Positions 14,198 to 23,482 of a DNA stretch of 33,694 nucleotides are shown here, piece by piece. The translations under genes and the position numbers were made by a program. Numbering within the stretch: the stretch's first letter is position 1; every line of letters begins with the position of its first letter. Source of the stretch: Chitinophagaceae bacterium (GTDB taxonomy: Bacteria; Bacteroidota; Bacteroidia; Chitinophagales; Chitinophagaceae); the NCBI GenBank assembly GCA_026786345.1, contig JAJAYD010000115.1, forward strand, positions 1-33,694, in the 5' to 3' direction. The notes beneath the pieces are model-generated. The model was not told where the DNA came from and ran no database searches. It saw only the letters and a list, made by a program, of their open reading frames with translations.

Positions 14198-16264
14198 TTA
14201 TGGCTTGTAAAAATAGTTGGTGGAGCGGTACCCTGTAGAGTCCTGGTACCAGTCCGGATAGGCTGTACCCCCGGATTGAGCCCATTGAACAAATTTGAGG
14301 TAAATGCTATTGATCGCTTTACCTTCAATTGGGTAATCAAACCTGGTGGGAATGCTGATACCAAACGGCAGGTTGGTGGCGGTTTTATAATACTTGTTAA
14401 GCAAAGGGGTTGTATTATCTTTTGCTGTATTAAACAGGGACTTATTGGCTTTGTCTGTAGGCAATTCACCCGGCAGGTGCGCTTCTATTCCGCGTGTTTT
14501 ATTACAAATAATAAACGGATTAAACGGTGCCATACCAACTTGTGCAACTGTAAGGGGGGTAGCTAATTTAACGAGCATTCTAATTGTGTCTGGCTTTACA
14601 AAAGGCGTGTTGGGATCGGTGTTTATATAGCCTTTTGAAGACAACATTACAGAGAAGAAATTATCAAATGGAATGATAACGGCTTTTGACTGACCCGTTT
14701 CGCAACCATTAGTACCAATGGATGCAATATTGCCGTTGGTAACCCTGCTGCCACTTACAGATGTAACGGCCGAAGAAGCAAAAGGAAACTGTACACCAAA
14801 TCCATTAGCAAACGAACCGCCGGAGGCTCTTAAAACATAGTTTGCATAAATCTCTACTGTTTTATTCGCGCCATTGTTTATGATTTTGTATTGCTGGTCA
14901 ATAATAAGATCGTTCAAATCGTAGTCGCCGGTGTTTGGCCAGGTATCCTCAAAAGCAACAGAGGAATAAGTACTTGCAGAGGGATAATAATTTATATAAG
15001 CCCGCAATGGATCTGTAGGAAACAAATCGTAAGTATCGTTTACACCGTCGCCGTCTGTGTCAACCGGTTTATCTACCGCATTTACATTTGCAGTTGAGAT
15101 AGCCGTTACAGGATTAGAAGACACATAGAAAATAAGGTCGTTAAAATCATTATCGCTGGCCTGGTCTCTGCGTATGTCTTCAAAACCAATAAGAAAGAGG
15201 TTATTGGTATCATCTTTTAGTAAAACTGTATGGCGCCTGGAGGCTGTTGATGTTTCAGGATTCAAGTTGTCGATAGAAAAGAATTTATTGAGACCTGAGC
15301 CTACTGAATGGCTATTATCGCTCCATCCATTCGCAATCAGGCAAAAGCCGATTGAAGTATTGGCTGCAAATTTTCCGAGGCGAACTTTATTGCCCGATGC
15401 CATGCCTCCGCCACTTCCTGAATAAGAAGCATTAGGGAGAACGATGTTGAGTACACTAATATCGTTTACACTGGTTGGTGGTTTTGAAGTTGGGTAAGTA
15501 AAATAGGCCAAACTATTACTATAGCCGGCCCCTTCATGCACAAAGGTTACCCATACGTCACCAGCTTCTTTAAGATTTATATTGGTTTCAGCAGTGTTTT
15601 TCAGGTAATCAGGGTGATAGGTTGGTACCGGCTTGCCCTCTGGAAGAGATGCGTTAATGTAGGATAATAGGGACGAACTGATTACATCGTTTTTAGTTTC
15701 AAGATATTTTGGAACACCTGCCGGGGAATAATTACCCATATAAGTATAGGGTATACCGCCCATATTGCGCTGGAATAAACTGCTACGTTGAAAATTGGCC
15801 TGGCGTCCTTGTATTAAGTCAACATTGCCACCAAAACCGGCAGCCCCACCAATAGTAGCCAGTATATTGCTGCCTTCAATTTTTACAGGTGCATTGCGTA
15901 TTAAACCTATATAGGAAGCATCTACGTACACTCTTTTAAGGTATGTAGGCAGTTTAAGATTGCCAGAAACTTTTCCATCAGCATCGCTCATAGTTGTATA
16001 AAGCACGCTGCCATTTTCATCTGCAGGCTTGTCCAGTACATATACTATAACCAGGGGCAAGGCTTTATCGTCGTTTGTAAGCAGGTTTATATTTAAAGTT
16101 ACATCAACAGTTGTGTTGTAATTAAAATTGGCAGGCACAGTCATTTTAATAGCATCTGGTTCTGTCGTTGGTATTGTTGGTACGTCATTCATTTTCACGC
16201 ACGATGATAACATGACGGTGCCAAATAACATGGCGGCAAACCCATTTAAAGTAAGGTTCTTCAT
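14198..16264 (-). CDS. LruC domain-containing lipoprotein with DUF4114 domain
   Basis: The protein has 688 residues from the ATG at 16264, chosen because MKNLTLNGFAAMLFGTVMLSSC is a lipoprotein signal with lipobox LSSC (lipid Cys at 22); an upstream in-frame ATG at 16324 would bury it. Order of parts: low-similarity N-terminal domain (about 40-290), DUF4114 (about 300-385, ending DNDFNDLIFYV), a calcium-binding-like DTDGDGVNDTYD repeat (402-413), then the LruC domain (about 425-680, with WPNTGDYDLNDLIID). It should be a membrane-anchored, probably surface or outer-membrane, protein. Function of LruC proteins is unknown. A strong terminator follows, so it is transcribed apart from the polysaccharide operon. 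Confidence 0.88.
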   Translation of the reverse strand: MKNLTLNGFAAMLFGTVMLSSCVKMNDVPTIPTTEPDAIKMTVPANFNYNTTVDVTLNINLLTNDDKALPLVIVYVLDKPADENGSVLYTTMSDADGKVSGNLKLPTYLKRVYVDASYIGLIRNAPVKIEGSNILATIGGAAGFGGNVDLIQGRQANFQRSSLFQRNMGGIPYTYMGNYSPAGVPKYLETKNDVISSSLLSYINASLPEGKPVPTYHPDYLKNTAETNINLKEAGDVWVTFVHEGAGYSNSLAYFTYPTSKPPTSVNDISVLNIVLPNASYSGSGGGMASGNKVRLGKFAANTSIGFCLIANGWSDNSHSVGSGLNKFFSIDNLNPETSTASRRHTVLLKDDTNNLFLIGFEDIRRDQASDNDFNDLIFYVSSNPVTAISTANVNAVDKPVDTDGDGVNDTYDLFPTDPLRAYINYYPSASTYSSVAFEDTWPNTGDYDLNDLIIDQQYKIINNGANKTVEIYANYVLRASGGSFANGFGVQFPFASSAVTSVSGSRVTNGNIASIGTNGCETGQSKAVIIPFDNFFSVMLSSKGYINTDPNTPFVKPDTIRMLVKLATPLTVAQVGMAPFNPFIICNKTRGIEAHLPGELPTDKANKSLFNTAKDNTTPLLNKYYKTATNLPFGISIPTRFDYPIEGKAINSIYLKFVQWAQSGGTAYPDWYQDSTGYRSTNYFYKP

Positions 16265-16388
16265 ATATAGTTTATTGAATTGGGTGTTAAAACGCTTGTA
16301 ATGAATTGTTTGTTGTTCTGCCATATTAATTTTAGCTTAAAGGAGATAAAAACCTTTTAACAGGGAAACCCTTCGTGCTACTCTGTTC

Positions 16389-16514
16389 CTTTGCGTCTTG
16401 GCCTGCTGCGGTGTTCCTTTAGTTCAAAATAGTTGGTGGTTGTTCGCTGGTTGTTGGTAGAAAAAGATTTTGGTTGACAGAAAGAACTTTGCGCCTCTTT
16501 GTGCCTTTGCGTCC
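16389..16514. repeat. CTTTGCG-type short repeats in the LruC upstream region
   Basis: CTTTGCGTCTTGG at 16389-16401 and three adjoining imperfect units at 16487-16514 (CTTTGCGCCT, CTTTGTGC, CTTTGCGTCC) form a degenerate family. I recall similar TTTGCG strings recurring between genes in Bacteroidetes. They lie between the LruC gene and the downstream end of the kinase genes. No coding or terminator signal. Confidence 0.45.
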
Positions 16515-16521
16515 TGACGGC

Positions 16522-18579
16522 TCAAAACAAAGGCCAGTTATTAAGAATGTCGTGGAGTTCTGCTTCTACTCTTAACCAGTAAAAATTTGCTGTTTCCAGC
16601 TGGGCATGCGAAGTTGTACAAACCCTGTTTTCACCGTGGTCGGTTTCCATTAAAGTGAAGCACTTATACAACCTGTCTGAACCCACTATAGTTGAAAGGC
16701 TTTTTAAAGAATGTGCATGTTGCATTATTTCATGGTTGTTACCCTGCAAAACACATTGTTGTAGCTCAATCATTTTATGGCTCATTTCCAGTAAAGACGA
16801 TTCCAATAATTCTTTCTCAAACTCACTGTCACCTCTAGAAAATGATTTTAGATATTCGAAGTTGAGTTTTTCGTCGTTTGAAGATATGACTACCACCGGA
16901 GCAACAGTTTCGCATTCAGCAATCATTTCAGCAGTTTCTATTGGCACCATAGTTTTTGCTTCGTTCAAATCTTTTATATTTTTAAAAAGTTCTTCCGGGG
17001 CAAACGGCTTGGTCATAAATTTATTAAACCCGGCTTTTAAACAATTGGTTTTTGTACCCGGTGTTATGTCTGCTGTTAATACAATGGCCGGCAGAGCTGC
17101 CTTTAAATCTGTTCTTTTACGCAAGTTTTTAATAGTTTCCAGACCGCCCATTACCGGCATGTGCAAATCCATCAATACATAATCGTACTCATTTTCTTCA
17201 ATCAGTTGTAAAGCAATTTTACCATTTTCAGCATAATCAGTGCGTATGTTTTTTTTGGTCAGCAATTGTTTTAGTAACCTGGCATTTTGCATGTTGTCTT
17301 CTACAACCAGGCATTTGGTCTCAACCAGGCTATTATCGTTATCGTCTTCATAAACCATGTTAGTTGCTAAAGGAACCTGGTATTTAAATGGAAGATGAAT
17401 GCTTAACAGATTGCCAACAATTTGTATTTTACTACTCTGCAGCTTACTGTTCATGGCAGTTGCCATAACTTTTAATGAGCTTATGAAACATTCATCAAAA
17501 ACTGCCTTTTTCTGTATGGCAGATTTAATTTCAAGCATTCCCTCCCCTTTGGTCAAGGCCATTAAATTGTTGAAGAACAATTCTACTTCCTCTGCTCCCG
17601 TGCTGCCGATAACATACAGGGCGATATGCGATATAATTTTGTTTAAAATTCTGCCATCAATAAAAATATTTTTAGGTAATGCCGGTGACAGGTAAATATG
17701 TAATAATAAGTCTTTAGCTGCCGCAATGGATTCAAACTGTTCGCGAACCCATTTAATTGTTTCAGGCACGCTCACCTCGGACTCTTCATTAACCAGGCCT
17801 ATATGTTTAAAAACCTGGGTGTCTATAAACTCACTTATTACCGATTTCAGTTTGCTTCCCGACAACTTTATTAGCTGTAGGTATTCACTTTGTTTGTCAT
17901 TCAAACATTCGCAGTTTAGCAGGCAACTGTACCCCATGATTGAATTGAGCGGCGTAAGCAATTGGTGACTTAAGTTGGCCAGGTACTTGCCGGGGTCTTG
18001 CTCTCCTGCAACTACAGAGGAGGCGTTTTCCACTGCCGCCTTATGAAGCAGGGCATTCTCGAACATAAGCGAAATAGAAGCTAAAAAATGCGCTAACTGC
18101 CCAGGCGTTGAAAAAGATTTACTTCCACCTATTAATAAAACCGCTTGTATGCGATCTATGTTTTTTATTACAGAATAATTAACCTGTTTCAACGCACCAA
18201 AACGTAACTGTTCAAGCGGCTTTAGGCTAAAAAATGGCTCATTAATGCATTTGCCGTACAAGGGCAACTTATATAATTTTTGCACTATGCCCACACCGTC
18301 GTTCTCAGATAAGGTATATTTTACGTTATCACAAGCTTTACCCGTTTCACTGCATGCCATTGTTTCGCCGGTAGCAGTAAAACAGATCATTCCAAGGGTA
18401 ATGCCCGGCAATCTTCCGGTAACAATCCTGGCTATATCTGTAAATAAAGTTTCTTCGTTTACACTGTATAAAGGCTCCACAATCGTTTTGTACCATTCGT
18501 ACAATTCCATGCTAACCATACCGGCGCCAGGGTCATTCATTTCACTTACAACATTTACAGGTACGATATCACTTATCAT
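16522..18579 (-). CDS. Hybrid kinase-like phosphorelay protein with degenerate ATPase, receiver and HPt domains
   Basis: The 685-residue protein has no membrane helix. A GAF-like region (about 35-180) is followed by a HisKA segment with His205 in NLSHQLLTPLNS. The ATPase region (about 270-400) lacks a recognisable N-box, D-x-G-x-G and G-x-G-L, so it probably does not bind ATP. A receiver (about 422-540) follows with Asp471 in LMDLHMP and Lys524 in MTKPFAP, then an HPt domain (about 570-685) with His623 in HAHSLKSLS. The likely role is a relay: Asp471 and His623 receive phosphate from another kinase. The intact hybrid kinase lies 52 bases upstream in the same direction, probably in the same operon, and is the obvious donor. 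Confidence 0.85.
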   Translation of the reverse strand: MISDIVPVNVVSEMNDPGAGMVSMELYEWYKTIVEPLYSVNEETLFTDIARIVTGRLPGITLGMICFTATGETMACSETGKACDNVKYTLSENDGVGIVQKLYKLPLYGKCINEPFFSLKPLEQLRFGALKQVNYSVIKNIDRIQAVLLIGGSKSFSTPGQLAHFLASISLMFENALLHKAAVENASSVVAGEQDPGKYLANLSHQLLTPLNSIMGYSCLLNCECLNDKQSEYLQLIKLSGSKLKSVISEFIDTQVFKHIGLVNEESEVSVPETIKWVREQFESIAAAKDLLLHIYLSPALPKNIFIDGRILNKIISHIALYVIGSTGAEEVELFFNNLMALTKGEGMLEIKSAIQKKAVFDECFISSLKVMATAMNSKLQSSKIQIVGNLLSIHLPFKYQVPLATNMVYEDDNDNSLVETKCLVVEDNMQNARLLKQLLTKKNIRTDYAENGKIALQLIEENEYDYVLMDLHMPVMGGLETIKNLRKRTDLKAALPAIVLTADITPGTKTNCLKAGFNKFMTKPFAPEELFKNIKDLNEAKTMVPIETAEMIAECETVAPVVVISSNDEKLNFEYLKSFSRGDSEFEKELLESSLLEMSHKMIELQQCVLQGNNHEIMQHAHSLKSLSTIVGSDRLYKCFTLMETDHGENRVCTTSHAQLETANFYWLRVEAELHDILNNWPLF

Positions 18580-18631
18580 GGCAACAATTTCTTTTCGTCT
18601 TTAAATTCTGTTCTTTAAAATATTACCAATA

Positions 18632-21184
18632 TTATACTGCTTGCAGTATACCCATGTTTTTTTCCTCCATTACATCCATAATGGCTTCATAAAGATTTTC
18701 AGGTTTAAACGGTTTGCTTACATACCCATTCATTCCGGCACTTTGGCAGATATCTCTTTTACCTATAAATGAGTGTGCAGATAAGGCAATTATCGGAATA
18801 TTATAATAGAGGTCGGTTCTTGATCGAATAATTTTTGTGGTTTCTATGCCGTCCAAATCCAGCATCTGAACATCCATCAAAATAAGGTCGTAATTATTAT
18901 TTTCAAGTTTCTTCAGCACATCCCATCCATCTGTTACGTGTTCTACAATAAAATTCATTCTTTCTAAAAGTATTGTGGCCATTTTTGCATTGGTCATGTT
19001 GTCTTCAGCAAGTAATATTTTGAGCGGTCTGTGGTACTTTTTAACCTTTGCAGCTTTAGATTGCATAGGTGGTTCGGTATAGCTTGCTGATGAAATTTGC
19101 AGTGGTAACACAAAGCTAAATGTGGATCCCTGGCCTAACTCACTCTCCACTTTTATCTCACCTCCAAATAGCTCTACCAGGTTACGCACAATATTTAAGC
19201 CTAAACCTGTGCCGCCAAATGCTTTGTGTATTTCGTTTGTAGCCTGCGAATACCTTTTGAAAATAGTGTCAGACTTTTCCTTTTCTATTCCAATGCCTGT
19301 ATCGCGAACAGCAAAGTATATATACGCTTTGTCCGACTCCGGCCCTTTCACGCTTTTTAAAATAATCTCTACCCCACCTTTGTTGGTAAACTTAACCGCA
19401 TTGCCTACCAGGTTTATGAGTATTTGATTTAGGCGTTCTTCGTCGCCATACACTTCCATCGGCAATTGATCGGAGATAAAAGAATGGAGGTATATATTCT
19501 TTTCCCTGATTTTTGGGCCAAACAACCGGGTAACGTTATTAACCACCTCGGGCAGCCGTATAGGAACTGAGGAAAGCTGGAGGTTACCTGTTACCATCTT
19601 AGACAAATCAAGAATGTCGTTGATTATGTTTAATAAGTTTGTACCGGCTATCTTAATGGTTTGAATGCTGTCCTGCTGGCTTTCATCCAGCATTGTATCT
19701 TCAAGCAGGTTGGCGAAACCAATAATAGAGTTAAGAGGAGTGCGTATTTCGTGGCTCATATTGGCAAAAAATTGCTCTTTTGCCTGCAAGGTGTTTTCCA
19801 GCAATTTTTTGGCTTCTATAAGTTCTATTTCGTTTTTATGGATTTCAGTTATATCGGAGCAAATTACAAGAATAAATTTATTAGTATTCTTATCTGTAAA
19901 AAATGTACGCTGCACCCTAAACCACCTGCTTTCGGTAGTGCTGTTTTGTTGCATTTGAAAATCAAAATTCGAATGGGTTGAATTGGCATCTAAAAAGATA
20001 TCCTCAGAAGGTATTATGCTTTCAAATTCCTTTCTGAATTCTTTGGCTTCTTTTGTGTTCCTTATTGTTACATCTTCGCTAATGCTGAAGAAACTTTTCA
20101 TCATTCTGTTTAGAAAAAGAACCTGGCCCTCCTCATCTATCACCAGGATCATATTTGGTGACTCGTTTATTATTTGCTGAATGAAAGTCCGTTGATTTTC
20201 TACCTGCTTTTGTGCTTTAATTGTTTCACTTATATCTATAGCACTTCCAATTACATAAGATCCACCTTCATTTTTACAAACAACATTTTTAAACAGCAGC
20301 GATCGCCTTTTGCCATCCCGGCAATTTATTTTTGCGTGGCCTTCCACAAAGCCTTTCTCATTTATTTCTTTCAGATAATCTTCTAAGCGGTATTTTACCC
20401 CAAGAAAAGCATGAATAGACATGCCCACTACCTGCCCGGCCTCTATGCCCAGCATGGTAGCGCCTGCACGATTGATACTGCTGATTCTACCGTTCATATC
20501 GTGTATGCAAATAAGCGTTTGGGTATTTTCTAAAATGATGCTTTTTTCATCTTCAATTTTCAGCCTTGCCAACTCAGTACACTTTTCAGCAGTTACATCA
20601 GATTGCAAAATATAGTAGCCGTTCTCCTCTCCACTTTTGCCTGGCAATGGCACCACTATGGCATTAGCATAGGCGGTATGTCTTCCTTTTTTGTAATAGG
20701 CAATCTGCCCCATCCAAGCTTCACCGTTAGCTGTAGTTTTCTTAATCTTTTCAACCTCGTTGTTAATTCTTAGTGAGGTGGGTAATCTCCAGACTGACTT
20801 ACCAAGTAAGCTTTTTTCTCCAAAACCAGTTATTTCCTCAAATCTTTTATTAATGCTGGTAATTTTTCCCTGGCTGTTTACCATTACAATGATGCAGCAA
20901 TTGTCCATAACCCGCTTATGCTCTATAAAACTGCTCAACAAGCTTTCCCTTTCCTGTTGTTTAGCCAGCTCAATTTTAACCTCTGTATAGAGTGCAACTT
21001 TGCGTTTGCCCGTTAGGTAACCAACCAGGGCAAAAACGGCTATGTAAAGAAAAATAAGGAAGATTGTACTGTTTTCATTGCTCTTAATCAGCAATGAAAT
21101 GAATTGAGGAATGGCAATCCCGATACCAACAAGAAGGCCATAGCCGCTGTGTTTCCACAGCAGTGAATTAGGAAGGGGTTTCAT
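18632..21184 (-). CDS. Membrane-bound PAS-domain hybrid sensor histidine kinase
   Basis: The 850-residue protein begins with two membrane helices (about 13-33 and 38-60) and almost no periplasmic loop. Three PAS domains follow (about 90-200, 213-325, 330-450). The HisKA domain has His478 in FANMSHEIRTPLNS. The ATPase domain is complete: NLVGNAVKF N-box, RDTGIGI and GGTGLGL. A C-terminal receiver (about 720-838) has Asp771 in LMDVQML and Lys824 in VSKPFKP. It should autophosphorylate and pass phosphate to its own receiver and on to an HPt protein; the gene 52 bases downstream supplies one. The PAS domains suggest a cytoplasmic or membrane-linked signal, which is unknown. Confidence 0.93.
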   Translation of the reverse strand: MKPLPNSLLWKHSGYGLLVGIGIAIPQFISLLIKSNENSTIFLIFLYIAVFALVGYLTGKRKVALYTEVKIELAKQQERESLLSSFIEHKRVMDNCCIIVMVNSQGKITSINKRFEEITGFGEKSLLGKSVWRLPTSLRINNEVEKIKKTTANGEAWMGQIAYYKKGRHTAYANAIVVPLPGKSGEENGYYILQSDVTAEKCTELARLKIEDEKSIILENTQTLICIHDMNGRISSINRAGATMLGIEAGQVVGMSIHAFLGVKYRLEDYLKEINEKGFVEGHAKINCRDGKRRSLLFKNVVCKNEGGSYVIGSAIDISETIKAQKQVENQRTFIQQIINESPNMILVIDEEGQVLFLNRMMKSFFSISEDVTIRNTKEAKEFRKEFESIIPSEDIFLDANSTHSNFDFQMQQNSTTESRWFRVQRTFFTDKNTNKFILVICSDITEIHKNEIELIEAKKLLENTLQAKEQFFANMSHEIRTPLNSIIGFANLLEDTMLDESQQDSIQTIKIAGTNLLNIINDILDLSKMVTGNLQLSSVPIRLPEVVNNVTRLFGPKIREKNIYLHSFISDQLPMEVYGDEERLNQILINLVGNAVKFTNKGGVEIILKSVKGPESDKAYIYFAVRDTGIGIEKEKSDTIFKRYSQATNEIHKAFGGTGLGLNIVRNLVELFGGEIKVESELGQGSTFSFVLPLQISSASYTEPPMQSKAAKVKKYHRPLKILLAEDNMTNAKMATILLERMNFIVEHVTDGWDVLKKLENNNYDLILMDVQMLDLDGIETTKIIRSRTDLYYNIPIIALSAHSFIGKRDICQSAGMNGYVSKPFKPENLYEAIMDVMEEKNMGILQAV

Positions 21185-21541
21185 AGATATTGGTTTCTTT
21201 TACCGCCGAAAAAGACTTACACTTAACAAAACTGTAAATCACATAACTATATACGAATCGCCATGCTGAATTAGTATAAAATAAGCAGGCAATCGGTTGA
21301 ATTAATTAAAATTTAAACTTGATGTTTTTGCAAAACCACTTTATGTTTTAGCGTTATTTGGAGGTTACAGGCAATTGTACTTTTATGTTGCTGTACTTGC
21401 CCGACCGAATGGCCTGCCGGGCGGACGTCGCACACTTTAAAAGGCAAAACTTTGTTTAGCCAGAAAGTTACCGGTACAAAAAACTTACAGATGGCTGAAT
21501 GAATTGTGACGAGATGTTATCAACCATTATTAGTGCAACAT
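21185..21541. other. Gene-free stretch upstream of the kinase operon
   Basis: This 357-base region lies between the start of the hybrid kinase and the 3' end of a glycosyltransferase. It should hold the kinase promoter, not identified with confidence. It contains copy 2 of the dispersed hairpin repeat at 21397-21442. Nothing else was recognised. Confidence 0.5.
21397..21442. repeat. Dispersed hairpin repeat, copy 2
   Basis: Aligns with 5509-5553 at about 41 of 46 positions. The GCCCG/CGGGC inverted arms are kept, while the CGTCCG/CGGACG pair of copy 1 has one mismatch here (CGACCG). Like copy 1 it lies about 100-190 bases beyond the 3' end of a minus-strand polysaccharide gene. Confidence 0.7.
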
Positions 21542-22720
21542 TTATGCAGCAGACAACCGTTTGTTCTTTTCCCAAACGGCACTTTGGCTGCCTTTTACAA
21601 AACGGAAAAAGCCAGCCACAACCGCATAGTTCATTACGCAGAAGTAATAAGGAACAAACAAAGCTTTTAATTTAATATGTTGTTTTTGCAGAAGGTAGCC
21701 AACAAAAGCAGCAACATAAAAAACCGCTTGTAAAAGCAATATAATTGGATACATACCACCTGAGAATAAGAGGGTAAAATTTGCTGCCAGCATTAGCAGA
21801 AGCATTAGGGGATTTACCGTCCAGCGCAGCACACGATGAGAGAAATATTGGAAGTAAAGCAGCGGATATTTAGCAGGACTTAGCCTGCCGTTCAGCCTTT
21901 GTACAGACTGCCAGCCACCCGCACAAATACGCACCTTTCGTTTCAACTCCTCGCCTACCGATGTTGCTGCTGTTTCTACCGCATAGGCAGCAGGTTCGTA
22001 TATGGTTTTATATCCTTTGGAAACAATATACATGCTTTGCATAAAATCGTCAAGGATGGTATCCTCCGGCATAACCTCGTACAAAGCCGTTCTAAAAGCT
22101 ACCAACTCGCCTGCGGCACCCACAGCACTATATAATTGCGAATCCAATTTTTTAAGGAACGATTCATACTTCCAATACATGCCTTCGCCGGCAGCGCTTG
22201 CTATGTCTGCGCCTTTGGTTATAATTCTTTTTTCACCTGCTACACATCCAATTGTATCATCAGCAAAATGCTGTACCATCTTTCTTACTGCCTCCTTATT
22301 TAGCAACGTATTGGCGTCGGTAAAAATTACAAATGGTGTAGTTACGTGCTGCATCGCCCTGTTTTCTGCAGCCGTTTTGCCACCTCTACGCGATACATGC
22401 AATGTTTTAATAGCAGGGTACGCAGCCAATACCTCTGCAGAATGGTCGGTTGAGCCGTCTGTAATAAACATGATGTTTAGTTTGCCGGCAGGATACTCCA
22501 GCATAAACGAATTATTGATCTTTTCAACAATAATATCGGCTTCATTAAAACACGGTACCACCAATGTTACCTCGGGCTCAAATAACTGGTCCAAGGCTTT
22601 TGCCAACACAAAAATCTTCTTCACGTTCACCAAAATCCAGATTATTATTCCATAGCCAATAAAGGAATAGAATACAACTGCAAACGCTATCCAAAATATG
22701 AGTTCTGCTATCTTAATCAT
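21542..22720 (-). CDS. Membrane glycosyltransferase family 2
   Basis: The 392-residue protein has an N-terminal membrane helix (about 8-30), a GT2 catalytic domain and two to three helices near the C-terminus (about 285-370). Motifs: VTLVVPCFNEAD, FITDGSTDHS, the metal-binding DAN in VIFTDANTLL, and TILDDFMQS, which carries the probable catalytic base. The place of the Q-x-x-R-W motif of processive synthases reads RKVRICAGGWQSV, a related but not identical form. It resembles hyaluronan/cellulose synthase-like transferases that use a nucleotide sugar at the cytoplasmic face. It stands alone on the minus strand; the plus-strand acyltransferase diverges from it 136 bases away. Confidence 0.88.
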   Translation of the reverse strand: MIKIAELIFWIAFAVVFYSFIGYGIIIWILVNVKKIFVLAKALDQLFEPEVTLVVPCFNEADIIVEKINNSFMLEYPAGKLNIMFITDGSTDHSAEVLAAYPAIKTLHVSRRGGKTAAENRAMQHVTTPFVIFTDANTLLNKEAVRKMVQHFADDTIGCVAGEKRIITKGADIASAAGEGMYWKYESFLKKLDSQLYSAVGAAGELVAFRTALYEVMPEDTILDDFMQSMYIVSKGYKTIYEPAAYAVETAATSVGEELKRKVRICAGGWQSVQRLNGRLSPAKYPLLYFQYFSHRVLRWTVNPLMLLLMLAANFTLLFSGGMYPIILLLQAVFYVAAFVGYLLQKQHIKLKALFVPYYFCVMNYAVVAGFFRFVKGSQSAVWEKNKRLSAA

Positions 22721-22856
22721 ATCAAAATTATAAACCAGTTAATCCGGTTTCATCATTGAACGTTTGCAGCAGGTAATAATTGCGGCCACCCTCTTTTATT
22801 AGGAAAGCAATATTAATTTCTGCTGCTCGTTGTATTGGTATTAATCTGTAATTCCC

Positions 22857-23471
22857 ATGTCGGTAGTCAATACTATTAAATCAAATTCGTGGCTTAAGCA
22901 ATTTGTGCATTGGCTGCTGATACCTAAACACCAGGCTAAACCAAGAGGATGGGTAAAATTGATGGTAAATCCGTTCCTGCATAAAAAAGGTAAAGGCGTA
23001 ACTATCTGCCGCAGAACAAGGGTGGATGTGTTGCCTTTTCAACCTTTTTCGATAGGTGATTACAGCACCATAGAAGATTTTGCTACGGTTAACAATGGCG
23101 TAGGTCCGGTTAACATTGGCCACCATTCACGCATAGGTATAGGTAATGTAATAATAGGGCCGGTAACAATTGGTAACAACGTTATACTTGCACAAAACGT
23201 AGTAATTAGCGGACTAAATCATGGTTATGAAAATGTGAACCTTCCTATACATATGCAGCCTGTAAACGTACATGAAATTATAATTGAAGATGATTGCTGG
23301 GTGGGCGCCAATGTAGTTATAATTGCGGGGGTAACCATTGGCAAACACAGTGTTGTAGCAGGTGGTTCAGTCGTTACGAAAAACATTCCTCCCTTTAGTG
23401 TAGCAGCCGGTAATCCTGCAAGAGTGATTAAGCAATATATCAGTGAAACCTCTAAGTGGGAACGGGTATAA
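22857..23471 (+). CDS. Acyltransferase, left-handed beta-helix (hexapeptide repeat) family
   Basis: The 204-residue protein has a run of hexapeptide repeats (about 60-190): RIGIGNVIIGPVTIGNNVIL and later DDCWVGANVVIIAGVTIGKH. The probable catalytic His is in SGLNHGYENV, before a short loop, as in maltose/galactoside acetyltransferases and WcaF. The C-terminal FSVAAGNPARVIKQY is the usual family ending. It would transfer an acetyl or other acyl group from CoA to a sugar hydroxyl or amine, probably decorating the polysaccharide. It is one of only two plus-strand genes in this block. Its stop lies 11 bases from the stop of the convergent glycoside hydrolase. Confidence 0.9.
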   Translation: MSVVNTIKSNSWLKQFVHWLLIPKHQAKPRGWVKLMVNPFLHKKGKGVTICRRTRVDVLPFQPFSIGDYSTIEDFATVNNGVGPVNIGHHSRIGIGNVIIGPVTIGNNVILAQNVVISGLNHGYENVNLPIHMQPVNVHEIIIEDDCWVGANVVIIAGVTIGKHSVVAGGSVVTKNIPPFSVAAGNPARVIKQYISETSKWERV

Positions 23472-23482
23472 CGAACTAATCT

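Noticed and set aside
16265-16324. Upstream start for the LruC protein
   Set aside because: It would put 20 polar residues before the lipoprotein signal and hide the lipobox.
22002-22655. Plus-strand frame of 217 codons antisense to the GT2 gene
   Set aside because: The minus-strand frame has all GT2 motifs; the plus-strand frame is a codon-bias shadow.
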